In this document: positions 32,471-41,217 of the stretch, piece after piece | How positions within the stretch are numbered: the first letter of the stretch is position 1 | How the letters are laid out: each line of letters starts with the position of its first letter | Source of the DNA: an uncultured Lachnospiraceae bacterium | Lineage (GTDB): Bacteria; Bacillota; Clostridia; Lachnospirales; Lachnospiraceae | DNA length: 64,000 nt | Reading direction: 5' to 3' | Assembly (NCBI GenBank): GCA_947630025.1 | Contig: CANRFZ010000001.1 | Location: forward strand, 150,192-214,191 | Made by a program: the position numbers and the translations under genes | Notes under the pieces: generated by a model | Told to the model about the DNA's origin: nothing | What the model saw: the letters and a program-made list of their open reading frames with translations, nothing else | Database searches by the model: none

Positions 32471-34522
32471 TCACGCATCCGCATGGAAACGGTTGATGAT
32501 CTTTTCCAGTTCTTTAATCAACTGCTTGTTGTTGTCGGACTGGACGCGGATCTCGTCCGCGATATCCTTGGTCGTACCACTCTTTTCCGCAATCACGTCG
32601 ATGGCCGACTCATTCTCCTCCGCAATCCGTTTCATCGAAGATACGCTATCGGAAATCTGCTGCAGCGAGCTGCTCAGCGTATCCGTGGAGGAATCCAGAT
32701 TCATAATATCCTGTCTGATGCCGTCTACCGCGATACTGTACTGCTCCGCGCTCTCAGCGAACTGCTTGAACTCCGCCATAACCGTTCCTTCCAAGAACTG
32801 CAGGATTCTGTCGAAGCACTGCTTGACGACCTCGATGCTCTCGTTGGCATTGTTGCAGATGCTCTGGATATTGGAGGCCGTCGTCGTGGACGTCTCGGCC
32901 AGATTGCCGATCTCTCCCGCTACGACCGCAAAGCCTCTGCCCGCTTCGCCGGCTCTCGCCGCCTCGATGGAGGCGTTCAGCGACAACAGGTTCGTCTGCG
33001 ACGCGATATTCAGGATGTTGTCGGTCATGGCGTTGATCTGCGAGATATCCTGCAGTCTCAGCATAGCGTCCTGAACCGCCTGCTTCGTCTCGCCGAACGT
33101 CTTCCAGCTGTTCTCATACGCCTGCTGCGCCTGTTTGCGCATCTCGCTGGAGTTTTCGATCAGCACATCGCTGGACTTGATACTGCTCTGCAGATTCTCC
33201 AGCGTCTCGTCAACCCACTGGTCGATGCCGACCACTTTCTCATGCACATCCGTTACCACCTGCTCGGTGCTCTCCAGACTCGCGGACAACTGCTCGATCG
33301 TGGCCGTGTTATCCGCCACGCAGTCTACCAGTTTATAGGAATATTCATCCAGCTCGTTGGTCTTGTCATTCAGCGAATAGCAGCACTGCCCCAGCGTTTC
33401 CACCACTTCCTGCAGCGACTGGATCAGCACATCCGTCGCCTGCGCGATGCTGCCCAGCTCGTCGCCCCTACCGGAGAACCGCTGGATATCCGGCTGATAG
33501 GAGATATCGCCGTCCTTGACCTTGCCCAGAACGTCGCCGGAGATCTTCACCGGTTTTACCAGATAATTGATCAGCAGATACGTGCAGACGATCATCACCA
33601 CGATACCGATCAGGCAGATCAGCGACAACACGATCCGCATCCGGCTGATGGAAGAAAATACCTCGGCGGCGGGATCTGTGATGACGAATACCCATCCTCT
33701 GTCCGCCATATAGTTGTAGCACGCCAGATAATCCGTGCCGTTGTCCTCATAGTTCATAACAGCGGTGTCGGAAGCGCCGTTCTTTACCGTATTGACGATA
33801 TCGGTTATATACGGCTCCTCGGCAACCGTAGCGATCAGCTCAGGGTTGCTGTTAAAGATGTACTCCCCTGTGTTGACATTGACCATGCAATACTGTAACT
33901 GATCCATGCCGCCGCTGGGAAGCGACTCCAGCATCTCGATCAGCCCCGTGGTAAAGATACCGCCGCCCACCAGACCGATGGGATTTCCGTCGGCGTCATA
34001 GCAGGCTTTATACATGGAAATGATCTGCGCGCCGCTGGCAGGCGAGATGATAATGCCGGTATTATACACGCCGTCCGTAGCCATCATCGCGTCCTGCAGC
34101 GCCTTCAGCGGATCGCCCTCTCTCGTCGTGATGCCGACTACCGCCGCGTTCGTATGCGCCAGTACGTGCGTATTCCACTCGCTGGCGTAGATGCCTTCCA
34201 GATTCTCCCTGTCGCCGCTGAACACTTCCGTATAGGTCTGCGCCTTAGCGACGGCGTCCGCATCCGTCGGATGCAGCAGCAGATCCGTAATCTCTCCCGC
34301 ACGGCTGTATGCGGTCAGGTAATTCTCCGCCTCCGTGACGTAATTCTCAATGATCTGGGAACGCTCCTGAACGATCGTCTCCATACTCTCGATCACACTG
34401 GATCTGATGTTGCTGGACATGGCGGAGTTCATAAAAATATAAACGAACAGAAAGACCACCAGCATGAGCGCCACCTGAGCCAGCACCATGATCGTTACAA
34501 TACCAACACTTTTTTTCTTCAT
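32471..34522 (-). CDS. Methyl-accepting chemotaxis protein
   Basis: N-terminal membrane helix ([21 protein letters not shown]), a periplasm-side dCache-like sensor of about 270 residues, second helix ([21 protein letters not shown]), HAMP, and the signalling tip with [23 protein letters not shown]. Its place inside the xylan locus suggests it senses plant-derived sugars or the binding protein, an inference from context. Confidence 0.9.
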   Translation of the reverse strand: MKKKSVGIVTIMVLAQVALMLVVFLFVYIFMNSAMSSNIRSSVIESMETIVQERSQIIENYVTEAENYLTAYSRAGEITDLLLHPTDADAVAKAQTYTEVFSGDRENLEGIYASEWNTHVLAHTNAAVVGITTREGDPLKALQDAMMATDGVYNTGIIISPASGAQIISMYKACYDADGNPIGLVGGGIFTTGLIEMLESLPSGGMDQLQYCMVNVNTGEYIFNSNPELIATVAEEPYITDIVNTVKNGASDTAVMNYEDNGTDYLACYNYMADRGWVFVITDPAAEVFSSISRMRIVLSLICLIGIVVMIVCTYLLINYLVKPVKISGDVLGKVKDGDISYQPDIQRFSGRGDELGSIAQATDVLIQSLQEVVETLGQCCYSLNDKTNELDEYSYKLVDCVADNTATIEQLSASLESTEQVVTDVHEKVVGIDQWVDETLENLQSSIKSSDVLIENSSEMRKQAQQAYENSWKTFGETKQAVQDAMLRLQDISQINAMTDNILNIASQTNLLSLNASIEAARAGEAGRGFAVVAGEIGNLAETSTTTASNIQSICNNANESIEVVKQCFDRILQFLEGTVMAEFKQFAESAEQYSIAVDGIRQDIMNLDSSTDTLSSSLQQISDSVSSMKRIAEENESAIDVIAEKSGTTKDIADEIRVQSDNNKQLIKELEKIINRFHADA

Positions 34523-34679
34523 TCGACTGTACCCCTTTGTTTCCGTCAGTTTGTTAGTTTAACAACGCTAATCTAGTAAAAAGTAAAACAACCTAAAAAT
34601 AAAAAGGAACAAAAATTATCCCAATTTCAGTATATCTTTTTTGGTCATAACGTTCTATCTAATTATTGCGCTGCGATTC

Positions 34680-35810
34680 CTAATTGTTGCTGTTTGACTC
34701 CAGCTCCGATCCGCACATTTTCAAATGCTCCGTGACGGGTAAATGCTGCGGGCACGCGCGTTCACACTGTTTGCAGTCGATACAGTCGGACGCCCGGCCC
34801 CGGCCCTGCACCGCGGCGGCGTAATCCGCCTCCGCCTCCGTCATCTGGCCGTTGCCCAGCCGCTTGTTCATGGCCGCAAAAATATCCGGAATCGGGATCT
34901 GCTTAGGGCAGCCCTCCACACAGTACCGGCAGCCGGTACAGGGAATCGTGGACGACTTTCCGAGGATTCTCTGCGCCTCGCGGATGATCTCCTGCTCCTC
35001 CGCATTCAGCGGCTTGAAATCTTTCATGTAGGAAATATTGTCCTGCATCTGCTCCGTGTTGGACATCCCCGACAGCACCGTGATGATGCCGTCCAGCGAC
35101 GCGGCGAACCGGATCGCCCATGACGCATAGGACATATCCGGATGGTATTCCTGCAGGATTTTGCGCACCTTCGCCGGAGGGTTCGCCAGAGAACCGCCCT
35201 TGACCGGCTCCATGACGACGATGGACTTTCCGTGGGCCCTGGCCGTCTCATAGTTGGCGCGGGACGTCACCGTGCGGCTCTCCCAGTCGGCATAGTTGAG
35301 CTGGAGCTGCACGAAATCCACTTCGGGATGTTCCGTCAGCAATTGATCCAATAGCTTCGGCCCGGCGTGGAACGAGAAGCCGATATGTTTGATCAGCCCT
35401 TCCTCCTTCTTCTCCTTGACGAAATCCCACAGGTGGAATTTATCGTATCGCTTGTAATTGTTCTCCATGAACGCATGGAGCAGATAGTAATCAAAATAGC
35501 CCGCGCCCGTGCGCTCCAAACTCGTCTGGAACTGCTTCTTGGCCGCCTTTTCCGTGGGCGCCATTAGGAAAGCGTTCAGTTTCGTCGCCAGTGTGTAGGA
35601 CTCTCTGGGGTATCTGTCCACCAGCGCCTTGCGGATCGCCGCCTCCGAACCGGGATACACGTAGGCCGTGTCAAAGTATGTAAAACCCGCCTCCAGAAAC
35701 TGATCCACCATCTGCTTGGTCTGCCCGATATCGATCGCGGGGCCCCTCCGCGGCAGACGCATCAGGCCGAAACCCAGCTTGGGCACTTCTTTTCCGAAAT
35801 ATTCCGACAT
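34680..35810 (-). CDS. Aldo/keto reductase with C-terminal 4Fe-4S domain
   Basis: AKR barrel: LGFGLMRLPRRG at the N-terminus, YFDTAYVYPGSEAAIRKAL with catalytic Asp/Tyr, and IGFSFHAGPKLLDQLL. The C-terminal part carries two ferredoxin-type motifs, CTGCRYCVEGCPK and CIDCKQCERACPQ. This two-part architecture is common in anaerobes. Probably reduces a sugar aldehyde or quinone-like substrate; its link with xylan breakdown is only positional. Confidence 0.85.
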   Translation of the reverse strand: MSEYFGKEVPKLGFGLMRLPRRGPAIDIGQTKQMVDQFLEAGFTYFDTAYVYPGSEAAIRKALVDRYPRESYTLATKLNAFLMAPTEKAAKKQFQTSLERTGAGYFDYYLLHAFMENNYKRYDKFHLWDFVKEKKEEGLIKHIGFSFHAGPKLLDQLLTEHPEVDFVQLQLNYADWESRTVTSRANYETARAHGKSIVVMEPVKGGSLANPPAKVRKILQEYHPDMSYASWAIRFAASLDGIITVLSGMSNTEQMQDNISYMKDFKPLNAEEQEIIREAQRILGKSSTIPCTGCRYCVEGCPKQIPIPDIFAAMNKRLGNGQMTEAEADYAAAVQGRGRASDCIDCKQCERACPQHLPVTEHLKMCGSELESNSNN

Positions 35811-35820
35811 ATTGTTCTCC

Positions 35821-35914
35821 TTTCCTTACCTTACTTTACCTTACTTTACCTTACTTTACCTTACTTTACCTTACCTTGCCTTTCCTTACCCTTACCTTAC
35901 TTTACTTTACCCTG
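35821..35914 (-). repeat. 10-bp tandem array of Shine-Dalgarno-like units
   Basis: About nine copies of a 10-bp unit; on the minus strand each reads GGTAAAGTAA, ending directly at AAAGGAGAACAAT before the AKR start codon. It lies between the SGNH stop and the AKR start. Confidence 0.8.
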
Positions 35915-35956
35915 CCTTCTATTCTTCTGCAGGCTTGTTCTCTCAGTCCTGCTTAA

Positions 35957-37771
35957 TCACTCCACATAACCGAAGCCCAGAACGGTAAACTTTTTGTGTG
36001 CCTGCCCCGGCGCCATGCGGATCTCTACACGGTGTAACTCCGGGCTCCTGTCGCGGAAACAGATGACCGCGTTGCAGTGCGTCCAGCCGTTGCTATGCGG
36101 ATCGGCCAGAACCGTCCGTTCACCGTCCACCCACACCTCGGCGCATCCGACGTCGGCATCCCCGGAGTCCTTGAAAACCAGAAGCAGCGACCGGCACCGG
36201 ATTTCCAGTACAAAAGGTTTCCCTCCGCCCGCTCCCGCCGCGCCCGGATACATCCAGTTGTGCGGAAACTGCGGCGTGGGAACCACGTCCATATCCGTCT
36301 CCACCGCCTGCAGATCCCGGTCGGTCTCCGTAAATGCGCCGCAGTCGATCCGAAACACCGGCGCATTTCCGGCGGTATCTCCGGCGGTATCTCCTATGAC
36401 GGCCCCGGCGCATTCCGCCGCCGCATAGACCGCCCGATCCAGCAGCCGCACACCGGCAAACCCGCCGCCGATGGGTGCAGCGGTCTGTTCCAGACACAGC
36501 GTATCCTCCCGCCGTCCGGCCTCGTCCGCCTGTCTGATACAGTGCATCACGCAGTCCGCCATGATCCGGTGGCCTGCATTAGACGGATGGAAAGCGTCAT
36601 AAAAAAACTGGTTCTTCGTCGCCACACGCGCCGCGCCTTTCCGATAGAACTGCTCCACCACGGCGTTTCTGACGCTGACCATCGGCAGGGCATAGGCATA
36701 GCCCACCGGCGCCAGCCTCTCCTGCAGATTCCAGTCGTCCGCAAATACCGCAAAGAGCAGGATCACCGCCGGGGCGTTCTCACCGGCCAGAATCTTGCGC
36801 ACGAGAGAGTCATAGCATTCTCCCTGCGTCTCGTCTCCCTCGTCGTTGACCGCGAACTCCACCACCACGATATCCGGCAGCGGTTCCGTGATCCGGCCGT
36901 CCGCACTCATCCGCAGCACATCCCGCTCGTAGCGTATCATCCCCAGCTCCGACGGCGTTCCGCCCACGCCGGCCTTGCGGTAATGGATGCGGGTGTCCTT
37001 TTCCACGCCCAGACAATCGCACAGATCTTCGTACACACGGCGGGCGTAACACTGCGTATGGATGGGAACGGCGCCCGCGCCCTGCGTGATGGAACCGCCG
37101 ATAAAGGCCACCGTAATGTCCTCTCCGGCCCGCGCCCGATCCAGCGCTTTCTGCAGTCTGGCGGGATTGCCCGGATGTAACAGTGACCGGGATATCATCG
37201 CCTCGTAGACCGGGCCTTCCAGAACCACCGGTTCCTCCCCGGACTCCTCGGGCGCGTCGTATCCGTCGTTTAAGTACAGTCTCACCGAGACGTCGGCCTG
37301 CATTCCAGGACGGGCGAACACGAACCGGATCTGCCCCGGTACGTCGTCGTCATCGGACCAGTCCTGCTCCTCCAGAACGATCAGATTCTCCATGCCGTCG
37401 CCGCGCACGGCGCGATGAAGCTGCGTGCCCGAACGGTAGAGATCGCTCCTGCCGTACATCTGAAAAACAAAGTCCACCGTATCCGTGCCGGAGGCCGTCT
37501 CCACGCTGACGCCGATACTGTGCACCACTCTGCGGAAGCCCTCCACGGTAGCGAGCTGCTCCAATAGCCCTTCGTCGGTGACATTTCCCACGATGCGGGC
37601 GCTGCTGATCATGCGTCCGCTGTCCTGATATAAGAACTGGACGCCGCTGCCGTCCGGCTGCGGGGACGCCATCACCGCCTTGCCGCGCATTATATAAAAC
37701 CCCGGCCTTTTCTTCCGGGCGTCCCGCGGCGCCTTGGGGCCTTCTTTTGCGGGAATCATGCTCTGTGCCAT
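35957..37771 (-). CDS. SGNH/GDSL-type hydrolase with N-terminal beta-sandwich
   Basis: About 604 residues. The nucleophile block is VAFIGGSITQGAGA (block I, GxS), followed by GVGGTPSELG, VVEFAVNDEGDETQG (block III, N-D) and YDAFHPSNAGH (block V, DxxH). The N-terminal 190 residues are beta-rich and similar to the carbohydrate-binding part of acetylxylan esterases. There is no signal peptide. A cytoplasmic deacetylase of imported xylo-oligosaccharides is likely. The ATG at 37771 uses AAGGTG from the end of the preceding repeat array. Confidence 0.8.
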   Translation of the reverse strand: MAQSMIPAKEGPKAPRDARKKRPGFYIMRGKAVMASPQPDGSGVQFLYQDSGRMISSARIVGNVTDEGLLEQLATVEGFRRVVHSIGVSVETASGTDTVDFVFQMYGRSDLYRSGTQLHRAVRGDGMENLIVLEEQDWSDDDDVPGQIRFVFARPGMQADVSVRLYLNDGYDAPEESGEEPVVLEGPVYEAMISRSLLHPGNPARLQKALDRARAGEDITVAFIGGSITQGAGAVPIHTQCYARRVYEDLCDCLGVEKDTRIHYRKAGVGGTPSELGMIRYERDVLRMSADGRITEPLPDIVVVEFAVNDEGDETQGECYDSLVRKILAGENAPAVILLFAVFADDWNLQERLAPVGYAYALPMVSVRNAVVEQFYRKGAARVATKNQFFYDAFHPSNAGHRIMADCVMHCIRQADEAGRREDTLCLEQTAAPIGGGFAGVRLLDRAVYAAAECAGAVIGDTAGDTAGNAPVFRIDCGAFTETDRDLQAVETDMDVVPTPQFPHNWMYPGAAGAGGGKPFVLEIRCRSLLLVFKDSGDADVGCAEVWVDGERTVLADPHSNGWTHCNAVICFRDRSPELHRVEIRMAPGQAHKKFTVLGFGYVE

Positions 37772-37775
37772 TTTT

Positions 37776-37890
37776 ATCACCTTATCGCCTTATCACCTTA
37801 TTGCCTTATCACCTTATTACTTTATCACCTTATTACCTTGTCACCTTATCGCCTTATCACCTTATTACCCGATCACTTTATCGCCTTATC
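37776..37890 (-). repeat. 9-bp tandem array of Shine-Dalgarno-like units
   Basis: Around thirteen 9-bp units; on the minus strand each approximates ATAAGGTG or ATAAGGCG. It fills the whole GH8-SGNH gap, from the GH8 stop codon up to the SGNH ribosome site, the last unit serving as that site. Confidence 0.85.
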
Positions 37891-39031
37891 ACCAAATCCG
37901 ATATCTGCCGCTCAGCGCCAGAAAAGCAAAAAAGTACAGGCAGTTGTCATAGTATCTTCTCTTGCCCTCCCGCAGCGGCAGACGGAAGAAACGCCGCACC
38001 CATTCTAATCGGTGGGGACTGCGGGACGCCAGAGACGCCTGCGCTGTCGTGGCGGTGATGGCTACCGGGTGGAGTACCGCCGAGTCCGCGATGCGTCCGT
38101 CCACTTCGTAAGTGTGGTAATCTCCGGTCTCTCCCGCCTCGAACAGATAGTCTTGGATTCTGTCCGCCGCGGCGCGCTGCCCGCAGTCGATACCGAACCA
38201 CTCATAGTCCAGCCCGATATTCGCCGCCGTCCGATAGGCGTCGCTGTAGAACCAGTCGTGCCGGCTCTCCGTCCAGCGCAGGTTCCTGCTCATCGGCGTG
38301 CCGTCAAACTCCGCGTACTCCGCCGAGAAGCCCGTCTCGGGATGGCAGGCCGCGGCCAGATATTCCCGGCTCGCCCGCGCCGCCTCGCGGAAGAACGCCC
38401 TGTCCTCCTCGTCCGCCCACAGTGCGAACAGTTCGTAGAAATGCGGCAGATGATAGGACGGATCTGTGAAATCGCTGCCCGGCACAAACAAAATCTGGTG
38501 GTTGTCGTGATTCCACATCGGCTGCCCCGGCCTGCCGTTCTCCCCTTTGTGCAGACACGCTTTCAGGATTTCCCTCGCCTGAGTGGAGTAATGGTAGATC
38601 CCCTCGCCGTCGCCCCATCTGTGGGAGGCAAAGAACAGCGCCATCGCAAAAAATTCCTCGCCGTCCGGCGCGGGGCCGTAGGCATTCTTGCTGCCGTCGG
38701 TGCCGCAGGACCATGCAAAATACCCTTCGTTGACGCCCCGATCCATCCACATATAGGTCTTCGCCCACTTCCAGATGCGGTCAAACTCCTCCTTGCGATC
38801 CATCTGCACGCAGATCATCATGCCGTAGGACATCCCTTCCGTGCGGGCGTCGTCGTTGCCCGTATCGCACAGATACCCCATGTCATCCCCCGCCGGGTAG
38901 TAGATCCGCTCATCTTCTTTTCCGTAGAAAAAGGTATGCCAGATTTCCTCCAGACGGCGCTCGATCTCGTCCTCTCCAAAACCCGCTTCCAAGAACAGGT
39001 TATGGTACTGTTTCTCCTGCCATGCACTCAT
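37889..39031 (-). CDS. GH8 reducing-end xylose-releasing exo-oligoxylanase (Rex type)
   Basis: A 380-residue all-alpha barrel. ARTEGMSYGMMICVQMD carries the acid Glu, YFAWSCGTDGSKNAYGPAPDGEE the central Asp region, and RWTESRHDWFYSDAYR the base region, matching Rex8A-type enzymes. No signal peptide, so it cleaves xylo-oligosaccharides inside the cell. RBS AAGGAGG. It is the promoter-proximal gene of the catabolic locus. Confidence 0.85.
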   Translation of the reverse strand: MSAWQEKQYHNLFLEAGFGEDEIERRLEEIWHTFFYGKEDERIYYPAGDDMGYLCDTGNDDARTEGMSYGMMICVQMDRKEEFDRIWKWAKTYMWMDRGVNEGYFAWSCGTDGSKNAYGPAPDGEEFFAMALFFASHRWGDGEGIYHYSTQAREILKACLHKGENGRPGQPMWNHDNHQILFVPGSDFTDPSYHLPHFYELFALWADEEDRAFFREAARASREYLAAACHPETGFSAEYAEFDGTPMSRNLRWTESRHDWFYSDAYRTAANIGLDYEWFGIDCGQRAAADRIQDYLFEAGETGDYHTYEVDGRIADSAVLHPVAITATTAQASLASRSPHRLEWVRRFFRLPLREGKRRYYDNCLYFFAFLALSGRYRIW

Positions 39032-39140
39032 CTGCTGCCTCCGCCTCCTTATGCAAAAGGTCTGCTCTACATTCCGCCGCAGCGCCGCCGTGGATACGGC
39101 TTGTGATACGACCTATTTATTATATAGCCTGTTATATTTT

Positions 39141-39169
39141 ATTATGAAGCATATCCCGCCCCATGTAAA
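39141..39169 (-). promoter_or_regulatory. Promoter of the GH8 gene
   Basis: TTTACA (39164-39169) and CATAAT (39141-39146) on the minus strand with 17-nt spacing, about 110 nt before the GH8 ATG. Confidence 0.6.
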
Positions 39170-39312
39170 GATTCCGCCCACAAAAAAATATCTCCGATTC
39201 CGCCGGATTGTCTGGTATGATAAATTTTTCTCAAATTGGCACTTTTAACAATGCCACATTCAGGATATACTCTATCAAAAATATCACACTGATGTGCTAA
39301 TTAAGGCTAGTA

Positions 39313-39417
39313 CGAAAAATCACACTGATGTGCTGATTTTTCGCACGGGAATTTGTGCCGGAGCGTCACAAATTCCCATGATGGCAAAGTTAATTCCGAA
39401 GGAATTTACTTTTTGCC
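39313..39417 (+). promoter_or_regulatory. Three-hairpin leader of pdxS
   Basis: Three strong stems in a row: CGAAAAATCA/TGATTTTTCG (39313-39343), GGGAATTTGTG/CACAAATTCCC (39347-39377), and the GGCAAAGTT.../...TTTTTGCC stem (39383-39417). The third is the core of the 65-bp element shared with the HAD gene leader. No known riboswitch consensus was recognised. Confidence 0.6.
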
Positions 39418-39434
39418 CCGTCGCGTGAACGCTC
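39370..39434 (+). promoter_or_regulatory. 65-bp conserved leader element, copy B
   Basis: Matches copy A (22401-22465, opposite strand) at 61 of 65 positions and ends 15 nt before the pdxS ATG, immediately ahead of GGAAGGAGG. The differences fall outside the hairpin core. Confidence 0.7.
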
Positions 39435-39449
39435 CGGAAGGAGGAAACA

Positions 39450-40328
<879 letters not shown>

Positions 40329-40497
40329 AAACAAAAAACGCCGCCCGGTTGAAAAAATCAGGCGCGTAAAAGAAAAAAGTCCGAATGGACAGAAAGCCGG
40401 GCGGCAGAAAGAAAAGCCCGGATGGGCGGAAAACCGCGCGTGTCAGAAAGGTGCAGAACCGCCCGGACACAAAGCAACATATTAGGAGAACACAGGC

Positions 40498-41082
40498 ATG
40501 ACCATCGCAATTCTGGCCCTGCAGGGCGCTTTCGCGGAACACGCCGCGATGCTGGACCGGCTGGGCGTAAATCACTTTGAGATCAGGCAGCTGTCGGATC
40601 TGGGCCGTCCTTTCGACGGCCTGATCCTGCCGGGCGGCGAGAGTACCGTGATCGGCAGGCTGCTTCACGAACTGAAATTATACGAGCCGTTAAAGGACAG
40701 AATCCGCGCCGGGCTGCCGGTGTTCGGCACCTGCGCGGGGCTGATCCTGCTGGCCGGGGAAGTGCGCGGCGGCGCGATGCATTTCGGCACTATGGACATC
40801 TGCGCCCGGCGGAACGCCTACGGCAGACAACTGGGCAGCTTCCGCACGGAGGCGGACTTCCGGGGAATCGGCGACGTGCCCATGACTTTTATCCGCGCGC
40901 CCTACATTGAAAGCGTGTCGGGGGACGCCGAGATTCTCGCGCAAACGGGCGGTCACATCGTGGCCGCCCGACAGGGAAATCAACTGGTCACCGCGTTCCA
41001 CCCGGAGCTGGATCGGGACACGCGGATACACTCTTATTTTATAAAACTGGCCGCAGAACACGCTTCCGCGCCGCAATCTTAA
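40498..41082 (+). CDS. pdxT: Pyridoxal 5'-phosphate synthase, glutaminase subunit PdxT
   Basis: A 194-residue class I glutamine amidotransferase: LALQGAFAEH, LPGGESTVIGR, the nucleophile in FGTCAGLILLA, and AFHPEL with the His of the triad. It feeds ammonia to PdxS. The 169-bp gap from pdxS holds a GC-rich stem (GCCGCCCGG/CCGGGCGGC) that may moderate read-through. The stop codon lies at the start of a 53-bp tandem duplication. Confidence 0.97.
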   Translation: MTIAILALQGAFAEHAAMLDRLGVNHFEIRQLSDLGRPFDGLILPGGESTVIGRLLHELKLYEPLKDRIRAGLPVFGTCAGLILLAGEVRGGAMHFGTMDICARRNAYGRQLGSFRTEADFRGIGDVPMTFIRAPYIESVSGDAEILAQTGGHIVAARQGNQLVTAFHPELDRDTRIHSYFIKLAAEHASAPQS

Positions 41083-41183
41083 CTGCAAGAGAAAGGCCGC
41101 AGCGGGACATACCGCATCCGGCGGCGCAACGGTAACTGCAAGGAAAAGCCGCAGCGGGACATACCGCATCCGGCGGCGCCACA
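41080..41183. repeat. 53-bp tandem duplication after pdxT
   Basis: Two near-identical units (41080-41132 and 41133-41183), each starting TAACTGCAAG and ending CGGCGGCGC plus a short tail. The first includes the pdxT stop codon. Confidence 0.85.
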
Positions 41184-41217
41184 GTCTGCAGGCGTCGGGC
41201 AGGCGTCCTGCCGCCGC

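Larger units (their letters stand above)
39032..39449. other. Divergent intergenic region between GH8 and pdxS
   Basis: Holds the GH8 promoter on the minus strand and a long plus-strand leader for pdxS with three consecutive hairpins. A short direct repeat ATCACACTGATGTGCT occurs twice in the stretch 39281-39334. No reading frame is supported. Confidence 0.7.

Noticed and set aside
31464..33074. Long plus-strand frame opposite GH43 and the chemoreceptor
   Set aside because: Spans two real minus-strand genes and the gap between them; composition is not protein-like.
39313..39417. Known riboswitch before pdxS
   Set aside because: No match to TPP, FMN, SAM, cobalamin, c-di-GMP or other consensus cores that I can recognise.
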